Shown piece after piece: positions 7,564 through 15,696 of a DNA stretch of 64,000 nucleotides (positions are counted from its first letter, which is position 1; each line of letters starts with the position of its first letter). Position numbers and translations under genes: made by a program. Source of the DNA: Pseudomonas orientalis (GTDB lineage: Bacteria > Pseudomonadota > Gammaproteobacteria > Pseudomonadales > Pseudomonadaceae); assembly GCF_002934065.1 (NCBI RefSeq), contig NZ_CP018049.1, forward strand, positions 3,780,501-3,844,500, read 5' to 3'. The notes beneath the pieces are model-generated. The model was not told where the DNA came from. It did not search any database and saw only the letters and a list, made by a program, of their open reading frames with translations.

Positions 7564-10015
7564 GGGCAAACGTCCTCAACAAATCCGCCGGGCGGCTGCG
7601 GTACAGCTGCCACAATGGCCAGGCCGACGCCAGCAGCGTGGCAAGCATCGCCAGGCCCATCAACTGCGCCAGCTGCCCGGGGAACACCTGCAATGGCAGG
7701 CGCCAGCCAAAGGCTTGCACGTTGATCACCGCATCCAGGCACCACGCCAGCAGCAGCCCCAAGGGCAACGCCAGTATCAGGGTAAGCACCGCCAGCAGCC
7801 AGGTCTGGCCCAGGTTGAGCAGCATCAGTTGGCGGCGCGTGACCCCCAGTGCCCACAACGGCGCCAGTTGGCCGAGACGACTCTGGCTCTGGGTCAACAG
7901 GCTGATGAACAGCGCCACACCCGCCACGCCAAGGGTCAGGCTGTTCAACGCGGCGGTGGCGGCGAAGGTGCGCTCGAAGACCTGGCTGGACCACCCCTTC
8001 AGTTGCTGTTGATCGATGACGCGGCTGTCTTCCAGGTCGAATTCACGCTGCACGTCCCGCACCAGCGGCGGCACATCCTGAGGTGCCACGCGCAGGTTGA
8101 AGCGCACCGGTGACAGCGTCGGCCAATGCGCCAGCAAGTGCTTGGCGTTGACCAGCAGATGACCCTTGGGGTTGCCGTAGTCGGCGTAGATGCCAACGAT
8201 TGTCGGTGCCCACGGGCCCTGGGGCGTGGGGACTTGAACGCTGTCGCCCAGGCGCACGTTCAAGCGTCGCGCCAATTGCTCGCTGAGCATCACGCTGTCG
8301 TCCTGCAGCAAGCGGTCCCAGGGTGCGCCTGCCGCCTCCAGCAGCGGCCAGTGCTGGCGATAGGTGGGGTCGTCGACCACGCCGAACACCTCCGCCGGCC
8401 AGCCCTGCAACTGCACCGCGACTTGCCAGCCGGGCAGCACCGCGCGCACCCGTGGTTGTTGCGCCAGCCAGGTTTGCAAGTGCTGCGCCTGGGCCGGATT
8501 TTGCGGGTTGAGGTACAGCTCGGCGGTGAGACGCTGCTCCAGCCAGTTATTGAACGTGCTGCGAAACCCCGACGTCATGGAGCCCGCACCGATATTCGCC
8601 GCCAGGGCCAGCAACAATGCCATCAAGGCCAGGCTCAGGGCCGGCAATTGCTGACGGCAGTCGGCGAGGAACCATTGGCCCAGCACCGAACGGCTGCGTC
8701 CCAGCACGCCCTTCAACACCCCATTGAGCAGCACCGGCAGGCCGAGTGCGGCGCCCAGCAGCAAGGCTGCCATCAGCACGAACCCGGCGGTCAGGCTGTT
8801 GCCCCAGACCAGCGCCAGCAGCGCAACGACCAGCGCCACGCCCGCCACCCAGCCCTGGCGTCGCAGCCAACGCCCGTGGGCTTCGTGCCAGGCCTGGGCG
8901 TTGGCCAGCGCCAGCAGCGGCAGGCGTGCCGCGCGCCACAGGCTGCTGGCCCCGGCGAGCAACGCCCCCAGCAGGCTCAAGCCCAGGCCTGCCAGCCACC
9001 ACCAGGGGCTCAAGCTCAGTTGGCCGGCGACTTCGGCGCCGTAGAGGCCGCGCAAGCTGGCCGCCACATCCGGCAGTAACAGGCTGGCGAGCAGGTAACC
9101 GCTGGCAACGCCGAGCACGCCGCCCAGCAGCGCCAGAAATCCCAGCTCCACGCCCAGGCTCAGGATCAGCATGCGCGCGCTGACCCCGCAGGCACGCAAG
9201 GTGCGCAGCAGGCCCCGGCGCTGCTCCAGGGCCAGGCCGATTGCCGCATGCACGATAAACAGCCCCACCACAAAGGACAAAAAGCCCAGGGCGTCGAGGT
9301 TCAGGTGAAAGCTTTCGGTGAGGCGCGAAAGGTTGTTGTCGTCGCCCTGTTTGAGTTGCAGCCCGGCAGGTGGCGTGGGATGACGGGCGGCGAAGGTGTT
9401 GTCCAGCAGCAGGCGCGACAGCCGGCCCTGCATGTCGAGCAACGGTTGGGCGAAACCGATATCGGTGAGCAGCATGCCGGGGGCCATGTCCGGCTGCACT
9501 TGCAGCGGCGGCAGGCGTTGCCCGTTGGCCGTCAGCGGTTGCTCGCCCTCATGCAGGCCGAGCGCCTGCAAGGTTTGCGCGGCAATCCAGGTGCGCCCCG
9601 GCGCGTCGAAAAACGCCAGTATCTGCGCCTGGCTCAAGCGTTGCCCCGCCACGCTGCCGCTGCCGGGCAACGACACCGGCTCGATGCCCATCAATTGCAG
9701 ACGCTGCTCTTCATGCCCCTTGAGCACCACCCGCCCCTGCACCACCGGTGACACCGGCCACCCGGCACGGCGCAGTTCGGCGAACACGGCTTGCGCGAAG
9801 CCGGCACCGTCCGGCGCACTCAGGCTGGCTTGCGGTTCGCCGCCGATCAATTGGCTGGCCCGCGCGTAGCCGTCCCGCGCCTGACTGTTGAGGGCCTGCA
9901 CCCCGGTCAATAACGCGGTGGCCAGCCACAGGCCGGTCAGCACGCTGAAAAACTGCACCGGGTGGCGCCGCCAATGGCTCAACAGCGCACGCAGCGCCCA
10001 ATAGAACACTGCCAT
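7553..10015 (-). CDS. FtsX-family ABC transporter permease (lipoprotein-exporter type)
   Basis: 820 residues with one N-terminal membrane helix, a large periplasmic domain, a block of helices around residues 240-420, a second periplasmic domain and a final helix bundle. This is the duplicated FtsX/MacB-like layout of permeases sometimes called AttF/AttG fusions. Motifs include LRTLRACGVSARML and APLWALGVTRRQLMLLNLGQ, the two conserved cytoplasmic coupling turns. It should work with the ATPase encoded 1 bp upstream. The combination of this permease and an AttH lipoprotein suggests mechanotransmission or lipid/lipoprotein trafficking rather than import. Confidence 0.9.
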   Translation of the reverse strand: MAVFYWALRALLSHWRRHPVQFFSVLTGLWLATALLTGVQALNSQARDGYARASQLIGGEPQASLSAPDGAGFAQAVFAELRRAGWPVSPVVQGRVVLKGHEEQRLQLMGIEPVSLPGSGSVAGQRLSQAQILAFFDAPGRTWIAAQTLQALGLHEGEQPLTANGQRLPPLQVQPDMAPGMLLTDIGFAQPLLDMQGRLSRLLLDNTFAARHPTPPAGLQLKQGDDNNLSRLTESFHLNLDALGFLSFVVGLFIVHAAIGLALEQRRGLLRTLRACGVSARMLILSLGVELGFLALLGGVLGVASGYLLASLLLPDVAASLRGLYGAEVAGQLSLSPWWWLAGLGLSLLGALLAGASSLWRAARLPLLALANAQAWHEAHGRWLRRQGWVAGVALVVALLALVWGNSLTAGFVLMAALLLGAALGLPVLLNGVLKGVLGRSRSVLGQWFLADCRQQLPALSLALMALLLALAANIGAGSMTSGFRSTFNNWLEQRLTAELYLNPQNPAQAQHLQTWLAQQPRVRAVLPGWQVAVQLQGWPAEVFGVVDDPTYRQHWPLLEAAGAPWDRLLQDDSVMLSEQLARRLNVRLGDSVQVPTPQGPWAPTIVGIYADYGNPKGHLLVNAKHLLAHWPTLSPVRFNLRVAPQDVPPLVRDVQREFDLEDSRVIDQQQLKGWSSQVFERTFAATAALNSLTLGVAGVALFISLLTQSQSRLGQLAPLWALGVTRRQLMLLNLGQTWLLAVLTLILALPLGLLLAWCLDAVINVQAFGWRLPLQVFPGQLAQLMGLAMLATLLASAWPLWQLYRSRPADLLRTFAHED

Positions 10016-10016
10016 C

Positions 10017-10685
10017 TCAGCGCGGCTCCATCGGCACGACGCGGCCGTGATGCAACACCACCTGCTGATCCAGGCGTGCGGCCAGGCGCGGGCTGTGCGT
10101 GACCATCAACAGGCTGGTAGGGCTATCGCGCAACAGGTCGAGCAGCAGTTGCAGCACCTCATCGCTGGTGGTTTCGTCAAGATTGCCGGTGGGCTCATCG
10201 GCCAACAACAAGCCGGGGCGCGACGCCAGCGCACGCCCCACCGCCACCCGCTGTTGCTGGCCGCCGGAGAGCTGTTCCGGGTAACGCTTGAGCAAATCGC
10301 CCAGGCCCAGGCGCTCCACCAACTGCGCCTGCCACTGCGCATCGAACCGCCCGGCCAGGCGCGCCTGAAACGCCAGGTTGTCCTCCACACGCAAACTGCC
10401 GATCAGGTTGAACTGCTGGAACACCAGGCCGATTTCGGTGCGCCGCCACTGGGCCAGTTGCCCTTCGTTGAGGCGATCCAGGCGCTGGTCGCCGATCAGA
10501 ATGCTGCCGCCATCCACCCGATCCAGCCCGGCCACCAGGTGCAGCAACGTGCTTTTGCCGCTGCCCGACTCGCCCATCAGCGCCAGGCTGCTGCGTGCCC
10601 CCAGGTGCAGGTCGACACCCGCGAGGACAGTCAGCGGGCCTTGGGGGGTGGCGTAATTTTTAACAACACCTTCTACCTGCAACAT
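10017..10685 (-). CDS. ABC transporter ATP-binding protein (LolD/MacB type)
   Basis: 222 residues with all ATPase motifs: Walker A GESGSGKST, Q-loop FQQFNLIGSL, signature LSGGQQQRVAVGRAL, Walker B LLLADEPTGNLD and the switch His in MVTHS. The ADEPTGNLDE sequence is typical of the LolD/MacB/FtsE group that pairs with FtsX-like permeases. It is the first gene of a three-gene operon and its stop is one base from the permease ATG. A longer frame to 10820 exists, but the family N-terminus starts at MLQVEGVVKNY (10685). Confidence 0.92.
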   Translation of the reverse strand: MLQVEGVVKNYATPQGPLTVLAGVDLHLGARSSLALMGESGSGKSTLLHLVAGLDRVDGGSILIGDQRLDRLNEGQLAQWRRTEIGLVFQQFNLIGSLRVEDNLAFQARLAGRFDAQWQAQLVERLGLGDLLKRYPEQLSGGQQQRVAVGRALASRPGLLLADEPTGNLDETTSDEVLQLLLDLLRDSPTSLLMVTHSPRLAARLDQQVVLHHGRVVPMEPR

Positions 10686-10817
10686 ACGAACGCTCGGGTT
10701 AAGGACTGCAAACGAGAATAACGGCTGATGGACGTTCCCACGCAATTTTTTCACATTGATTTCACCGCCTGCCCACTCCGAACACTTTAAATTCCCCACC
10801 CTCGCAGTACTAACAGA

Positions 10818-10831
10818 CAACTTTAAAGTTG
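10818..10831. promoter_or_regulatory. 14-bp perfect palindrome in divergent promoter region
   Basis: CAACTTTAAAGTTG lies between the leftward exporter operon (start 10685) and the rightward phosphatase/ArnT genes (start 10966). It could be an operator serving either side; no regulator is assigned. Confidence 0.35.
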
Positions 10832-10965
10832 CCCCACGCGTTGCTTCTTAATACCCGTATGTTCAGCTGAAAGACAGCAGCCTTGTGACAGGCTTTTGCT
10901 CCACCAGGAACATCTGCCGTATGAGTTGCGCCGGTCTTTTAACAACAAAACAATTACGTGTACCT

Positions 10966-11643
10966 ATGGTGAACAGCGTGGCAGACATTACCCTGACCAA
11001 ACCCCGAAGGGCGAGGTTACAGCGCCTGAGAAAATTCCGCGTGCCGGTGGCGGGCGTCATCGTATTCGCCCTGCTGCTGAGCGCTTTTTTATTCTGGCCA
11101 AGGTCACCGCAGGATCTGGGCACAGGCAACCGCCTGGTCACTTCCGGGGTGCTGGCCGGTTGGCGCAACGGCGACCTGATCGTGCTGGTGCGGCATGAAG
11201 AGCGTTGTGATCGCTCGGACAATCCCTGCTACGGACCCGCCGACGGCCTGACGGTCAATGGCACGCAACGCGCGGCCGCCCTGGGCAGCGCCTTTCAAAC
11301 ACTGGGCATGGAGCGCACCGACGTGCTCAGCAGCCCCACCACGCGCACCGCGCAAACGTCGTTGTTCATGTTCGGCAAGACCGAGCTGTCCCCCGGCCCC
11401 CTCGCCATCTGCGGTGACGCCATGGGCGAAGAAGCCCTCAGCCATAAACAGGCGGGGCGCAACCTGATGCTGATCACCCACAGCGCCTGCATGAGTGACT
11501 TGCAGGAGGCCCTCGGCTATCCCCATGCACGGGCTGCCGAGTACGGCAGCGCCGTGTTCGTGCAGGTATTGCCCGACGGCAAACTCAAAGCCTTGGGCAC
11601 TATGAAAAGTCAGGAATGGGCGGCCGCACTGAAACAACTTTAA
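10966..11643 (+). CDS. Histidine phosphatase family protein, Ais-like, membrane anchored
   Basis: 225 residues with one N-terminal transmembrane segment (VPVAGVIVFALLLSAFLFW) and a periplasmic branch-2-like histidine phosphatase domain: catalytic VRHEERCD (RHE), SSPTTRTAQTS and the second His in MLITHSACMSD. Ais-type proteins remove a phosphate from lipopolysaccharide core heptose and are often found next to lipid A aminoarabinose genes. Here an arnT gene follows 188 bp downstream, which supports an envelope-modification role. The start is uncertain; ATG 10966 was preferred over in-frame ATG 10921 because it leaves a normal short cytosolic tail. Confidence 0.8.
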   Translation: MVNSVADITLTKPRRARLQRLRKFRVPVAGVIVFALLLSAFLFWPRSPQDLGTGNRLVTSGVLAGWRNGDLIVLVRHEERCDRSDNPCYGPADGLTVNGTQRAAALGSAFQTLGMERTDVLSSPTTRTAQTSLFMFGKTELSPGPLAICGDAMGEEALSHKQAGRNLMLITHSACMSDLQEALGYPHARAAEYGSAVFVQVLPDGKLKALGTMKSQEWAAALKQL

Positions 11644-11831
11644 ATACACTTTTTTACATATAGCCGAGTAGTGCGTTCAGCAAAACGACAGCCCGCGTCT
11701 GGCATGTTAAGCGCGCCTGTTAGTTCAGGACGCCCTAACTTTTCTGATGAATCAGTGATTATCTTAATGTTCGACGCCGTTGATTATTCAAACTTCGCGC
11801 CTGCCCCTGAACATCAAGCAGCGAGGTGTTC

Positions 11832-13487
11832 ATGACCCGATTGAAGCCCTTGCCGGTGCTGGTGCTTGGCCTGGTGATTTTCCTGGTGCTGCCGTTGGGT
11901 TTGCACGGTTTGTGGACCCCGGATGAAACCCGCTACGCCCAGGTCAGCCAGGAAATGCTGATCAGCGGCAACTGGGTAGCACCGCACTTCATGGGGGTGC
12001 GTTATTTCGAGAAACCGGCCGCGGGTTATTGGCTGATCGCCCTGGGCCAGGCCGTGTTTGGCGAGAACCTGTTCGGCGTACGTATCGCCTCTGTCCTGAC
12101 CTCGGCGTTGAGCGTGCTGCTGGCCTACCTGATGGCCCGCCGCCTGTGGAACGACCCGCGCAAAAGTTTTGCCTGCGCGTTGCTCTACATGAGTTTTGGC
12201 CTGGTGGCCGGGCAAGCCGGGTATTCCAACCTCGATCCGCAATTCACGTTCTGGGTCAACCTGAGCCTGGTCGCCCTCTGGTTTGCGCTCGCCGGCACCA
12301 CGCCGCGCGCGCGCCTGGGGGCCTGGGCCGTACTGGGACTGGCCTGCGGCGTGGGCTTCATGACCAAGGGCTTTCTGGCGTGGCTGTTGCCGGTGCTGAT
12401 CGCCCTGCCTTATATGATCTGGCAGCGCCGCGTCGGCGAGTTGCTGCGCTACGGCCCGTTGGCGATCCTGGTCGCGGTGCTGGTCTGCCTGCCGTGGGCG
12501 CTGGCGATCCATGGGCGCGAACCGGATTACTGGCGTTTCTTCTTCTGGCATGAACACATCCGCCGCTTCGCCTCGGACACTGCACAGCATGTGCGGCCAG
12601 GGTGGTTTTTCCTGCCGATCATGGTGGTGGCGTGCCTGCCCTGGTCCGGTCTGCTGCCCGCCACCCTGCTCAACGCCTGGAAACACAGGCGCGAGCCGGC
12701 CATAGCCTTTCTGGCCCTGTGGCTGTTGCTGCCCCTGGGCTTCTTCAGCCTGAGCAGCGGCAAGCTGCCCACCTACATCATGCCGTGCCTGTTACCCCTG
12801 GCGTTGCTGATGGGCCATGCCTTGATCGACCTGCTCAACCAGCGCAAAACCCGTGCGATCTTCATCAACGGCACGCTCAATTTCATCCTCGGCATGACGG
12901 CCATGGTGGCGCTGATTTACCTGCAGATCGCCAACCCGATCTACAGCAACAGCCACGCCGAAATGTTCAACCTGTCCCTGGCCTTTATCGTGCTGCTCGG
13001 CTGGATCCTGGCCAACCTGCTGCAAGCGATGCGCCCGTTGACGTTATGGGCGATGCCGGCCCTGGGTATCGGCCTGCTGGTGGCGCTGCTGCCGGCGAGC
13101 ATGCCGCAGATCATCGCGGACAACGAAATGCCCGACCAGTTCGTGCTTGAGCATCTGGATGAACTGCAACACACCCATGCTTTGCTGAGCAACGAACTAG
13201 GCTCGGCGTCGGCCCTGGCGTGGCGCCTGCGCCGGCCGCAGGTAGCCTTCTACAACACGGCGGGCGAGCTGCGCTACGGCCTGGATTACCCGGAGTCGCA
13301 ACCGCGCAAGGTCACCCTGGACAACGTTCAGACCTGGTTGAGCGAGGCACGCACACAGGGTTCGGTCGGCGTGCTGATGCGCGTCAAGAGCACCAGCGAG
13401 CACCTTGAGGAGGGTCAACTGCCGCCCGGTGGCAAGCGCTACCGCAAGGGCAACCTGGTATTGACGATTTACCCCCAACAACCTTGA
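11832..13487 (+). CDS. arnT: Lipid A 4-amino-4-deoxy-L-arabinose transferase
   Basis: 551 residues, a GT83/PMT-like integral membrane glycosyltransferase. The first periplasmic loop has the catalytic acidic pair in [16 protein letters not shown] (D31, E32), followed by the [11 protein letters not shown] helix; about twelve hydrophobic segments follow and a C-terminal periplasmic domain. Family members move L-Ara4N from undecaprenyl phosphate to lipid A, lowering binding of cationic peptides. The ATG at 11832 has GAGG five bases upstream. The arnBCADEF genes that make the donor are not in this window. Confidence 0.9.
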   Translation: MTRLKPLPVLVLGLVIFLVLPLGLHGLWTPDETRYAQVSQEMLISGNWVAPHFMGVRYFEKPAAGYWLIALGQAVFGENLFGVRIASVLTSALSVLLAYLMARRLWNDPRKSFACALLYMSFGLVAGQAGYSNLDPQFTFWVNLSLVALWFALAGTTPRARLGAWAVLGLACGVGFMTKGFLAWLLPVLIALPYMIWQRRVGELLRYGPLAILVAVLVCLPWALAIHGREPDYWRFFFWHEHIRRFASDTAQHVRPGWFFLPIMVVACLPWSGLLPATLLNAWKHRREPAIAFLALWLLLPLGFFSLSSGKLPTYIMPCLLPLALLMGHALIDLLNQRKTRAIFINGTLNFILGMTAMVALIYLQIANPIYSNSHAEMFNLSLAFIVLLGWILANLLQAMRPLTLWAMPALGIGLLVALLPASMPQIIADNEMPDQFVLEHLDELQHTHALLSNELGSASALAWRLRRPQVAFYNTAGELRYGLDYPESQPRKVTLDNVQTWLSEARTQGSVGVLMRVKSTSEHLEEGQLPPGGKRYRKGNLVLTIYPQQP

Positions 13488-13508
13488 TCACCCTCACAGG
13501 AACAGCCC

Positions 13509-15026
13509 ATGCGCTTATGGAAAACCGAACGCGGCGCCCTCGCGTTATTGCTCGGTGTCTCGGCCTTGCTCCTGCTGCTGGGCCTGGGCAGTCGCGACTT
13601 GTGGGGGCCGGAAACGCGCTGGGCGAACATCGCCCTGCAGATGCTGCAAAGCGGTGACTACTTCGATCCGTACCTTAAGGGCGCACCCTATTACGACAAA
13701 CCCCTGCCCTCCTACTGGCTGATCACCGGTTTGGCCAACCTCATGGGAGGCCTGGGCCCTTGGTCACTGCGCCTGTCATCGGTGATTGCGGCCTGGCTGA
13801 GCATCTGGCTGGTGTACCTGATCGGCGAACAACTGTTTCGCAAAGGCACCGGTCTGATCGCCGGCTGGATGTTCGCCACCACTTTCTACTTCCTGTTCTG
13901 GGCCCGCGTGGCCACCGCCGATGTGCTGACCGTGTGCGGCGTGCTGGCGGCGGTCTGGTGGTATTGGCGCGGGCCGGACGACACCCGGCTGGGGCGCTAT
14001 ACCGTGTTCTTTTTGCTGCTGGCGGCAACGTCGCTGTTCAAGGGCCTGATCGGGTTCGTGCTGCCGGGGTTGGTGCTGCTGCCGCATCTGCTCAGCCAGC
14101 AGCGCTACAAACGCCATCTCAACCCGAGGCTGGTACTGGCGCTGCTGATCGCCGGCGCGTTCTATGCGATTCCTTTCGTACTGTCCCATCTCTACGGCGC
14201 GCCCACCTACGGCGAGAGCGGCCTGCAACTGGTGTTTCGCGAAAACGTGGTGCGCTTCTTCGACCCCTTCGACCATATGGGCCCGATCTACACCTACCTG
14301 ATCTACCTGCCGGCCTACACCCTGCCGTGGGCGCCGTGCTGGATGCTTGGCGCGTGGCTCGCCATCCGTCATTGGCGCCGTACACCGCCCAACGTGCGCT
14401 GGCTGGTGTGGGGCCTGGGCCTGTTGTTCGTATTCTTCACCGCCAGCGGCAGCCGACGCAGCTACTACGTACTGCCCCTGGTGCCCTTTGCCCAACTGCT
14501 CGGCGCCTGGTGGCTGAGTGAACGCCTGCACCAACAGCCGGCCCGTTGGCCGCGCTGGCAAAAAAGCTTCGGCATTGCCGCAGCCTTGATGTTGTTGGTG
14601 CTGGGCGTGATCTACCCCTGGAGCACCGGCAGCGGTGGTGTCACTCGCTTTGCCGAGGATGTACGCGCTCAAGCCGTGAAAAGCGCACCCTGGAACCAAT
14701 GGCAACTGGTGCTGGTGGAAGTGGACAACAAGTTGCCGATGTACCTGCAAAACGGCGGCAAGCCGTTCTACTACGTCAGCGAAATCCAAGACTTCCCGCG
14801 CCAGGGCGACAGCGCCGCGTTCATGGCCTGGCTTGAGAAAACCAGCGGCCAGGGGTTTGATCCGCAGCACACGATTATCGTTGCGCAGTACTCCCGGGAA
14901 GCCCCCCAGCCGTTGGCATTTTTGGCGGCTGATCATCAGGTGATCACGACGCAGCCGGACAATGGCGAGCGGTTATTCAAGAGACGGTCGGGGGGGAGCG
15001 TGGCGTTTATTCCCGACGGGCATTGA
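13509..15026 (+). CDS. Second ArnT-like membrane glycosyltransferase (GT39/83 family)
   Basis: 505 residues, 21 bp after arnT and with similar topology, but clearly diverged. The acidic loop reads LWGPETRWANIALQML, so it is one residue shorter than in ArnT and only the Glu of the DE pair remains in register. KPLPSYWLITG corresponds to the ArnT substrate helix. It probably transfers a sugar from a polyprenyl phosphate donor to an envelope acceptor, possibly not L-Ara4N. Co-transcription with arnT is likely (AGGAACAGCCC before the ATG). The acceptor and donor are unknown. Confidence 0.8.
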   Translation: MRLWKTERGALALLLGVSALLLLLGLGSRDLWGPETRWANIALQMLQSGDYFDPYLKGAPYYDKPLPSYWLITGLANLMGGLGPWSLRLSSVIAAWLSIWLVYLIGEQLFRKGTGLIAGWMFATTFYFLFWARVATADVLTVCGVLAAVWWYWRGPDDTRLGRYTVFFLLLAATSLFKGLIGFVLPGLVLLPHLLSQQRYKRHLNPRLVLALLIAGAFYAIPFVLSHLYGAPTYGESGLQLVFRENVVRFFDPFDHMGPIYTYLIYLPAYTLPWAPCWMLGAWLAIRHWRRTPPNVRWLVWGLGLLFVFFTASGSRRSYYVLPLVPFAQLLGAWWLSERLHQQPARWPRWQKSFGIAAALMLLVLGVIYPWSTGSGGVTRFAEDVRAQAVKSAPWNQWQLVLVEVDNKLPMYLQNGGKPFYYVSEIQDFPRQGDSAAFMAWLEKTSGQGFDPQHTIIVAQYSREAPQPLAFLAADHQVITTQPDNGERLFKRRSGGSVAFIPDGH

Positions 15027-15069
15027 GTGGAAGGGGGCAAGCCCCAATGCCAGTCAGTCAAGGCTTTTT

Positions 15070-15169
15070 TGTAGGAGCGAGCTTGCTCGCGAAAAACGTC
15101 AACGATAACGCGTGCTTTCTGAATGAACGCGGTGCCTGTGAGTTTTTCGCGAGCAAGCTCGCTCCTACA
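15070..15169. repeat. REPIN of the TGTAGGAGCGAGC family
   Basis: 15070-15096 and 15143-15169 are exact 27-bp inverted repeats around 46 bp. Each arm is itself a palindromic REP (GAGCGAGCTTGCTCGC). It lies in the intergenic space downstream of the second ArnT-like gene and is a different sequence family from the neighbouring REPINs. Confidence 0.85.
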
Positions 15170-15177
15170 GACGGCTG

Positions 15178-15696
15178 TTTCAATGCCTGGATTCGGCGGC
15201 GGGTGAGACGCACGGCTGACGGCGTTCAACGGTGGGGAAGGCAACACCGTTAAATGTGGGAGGGGGCTTGCTCCCGATGGTGGTGGGTCAGTTGGTACAT
15301 CCGCTGCTGACACTCCGTTATCGGGGGCAAGCCCCCTCCCACAGTGTCCGCGTTTCAGTGCCTGGATTCGGCGGCGGTGGTTGAGATGCAAGGCAGACGG
15401 CGTTCGATGGTGGGGCAGGCAACACCGTTAAATGTGGGAGGGGGCTTGCCCCCGATGGCGGTGGGTCAGCTGATACATCCACTGCTGATACTCCGTCATC
15501 GGGGGCAAGCCCCCTCCCACAGTGTCCGCGTTTCAGTGCCTGGATTCGGCGGCGGGTGAGACGCACGGCTGACGGCGTTCGATGGTGGGGCAGGCAACAC
15601 CGTTAAATGTGGGAGGGGGCTTGCCCCCGATGGCGGTGGGTCAGCTGATACATCCACTGCTGACACTCCGTCATCGGGCCCCCTCCCACAGTGTTC
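15178..15696. repeat. Tandem array of three REPINs (unit about 175 bp) abutting the NRPS 3' end
   Basis: Three direct units start with cctggattcggcgg at 15186, 15361 and 15539 (spacing 175 and 178 bp). Each contains about 65 bp of shared spacer and a REPIN whose arms carry GTGGGAGGGGGCTTGC: 15255-15343, 15433-15521 and 15608-15690. The right arm of the third has a 6-bp deletion. The beginning of the unit matches the last codons of the synthetase gene (15697 onward), so duplication seems to have started from the gene end. No gene was recognised in the interval 15027-15696. Confidence 0.85.

Noticed and set aside
13509..15026. Second ArnT-like gene as a true ArnT duplicate
   Set aside because: The catalytic loop differs and sequence similarity is limited to the fold and a few motifs, so the arnT symbol was not given.
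15186..15696. Repeats with regular spacing resembling a CRISPR array
   Set aside because: Units are about 175 bp, with REPIN palindromes and near-identical spacers; no cas genes.
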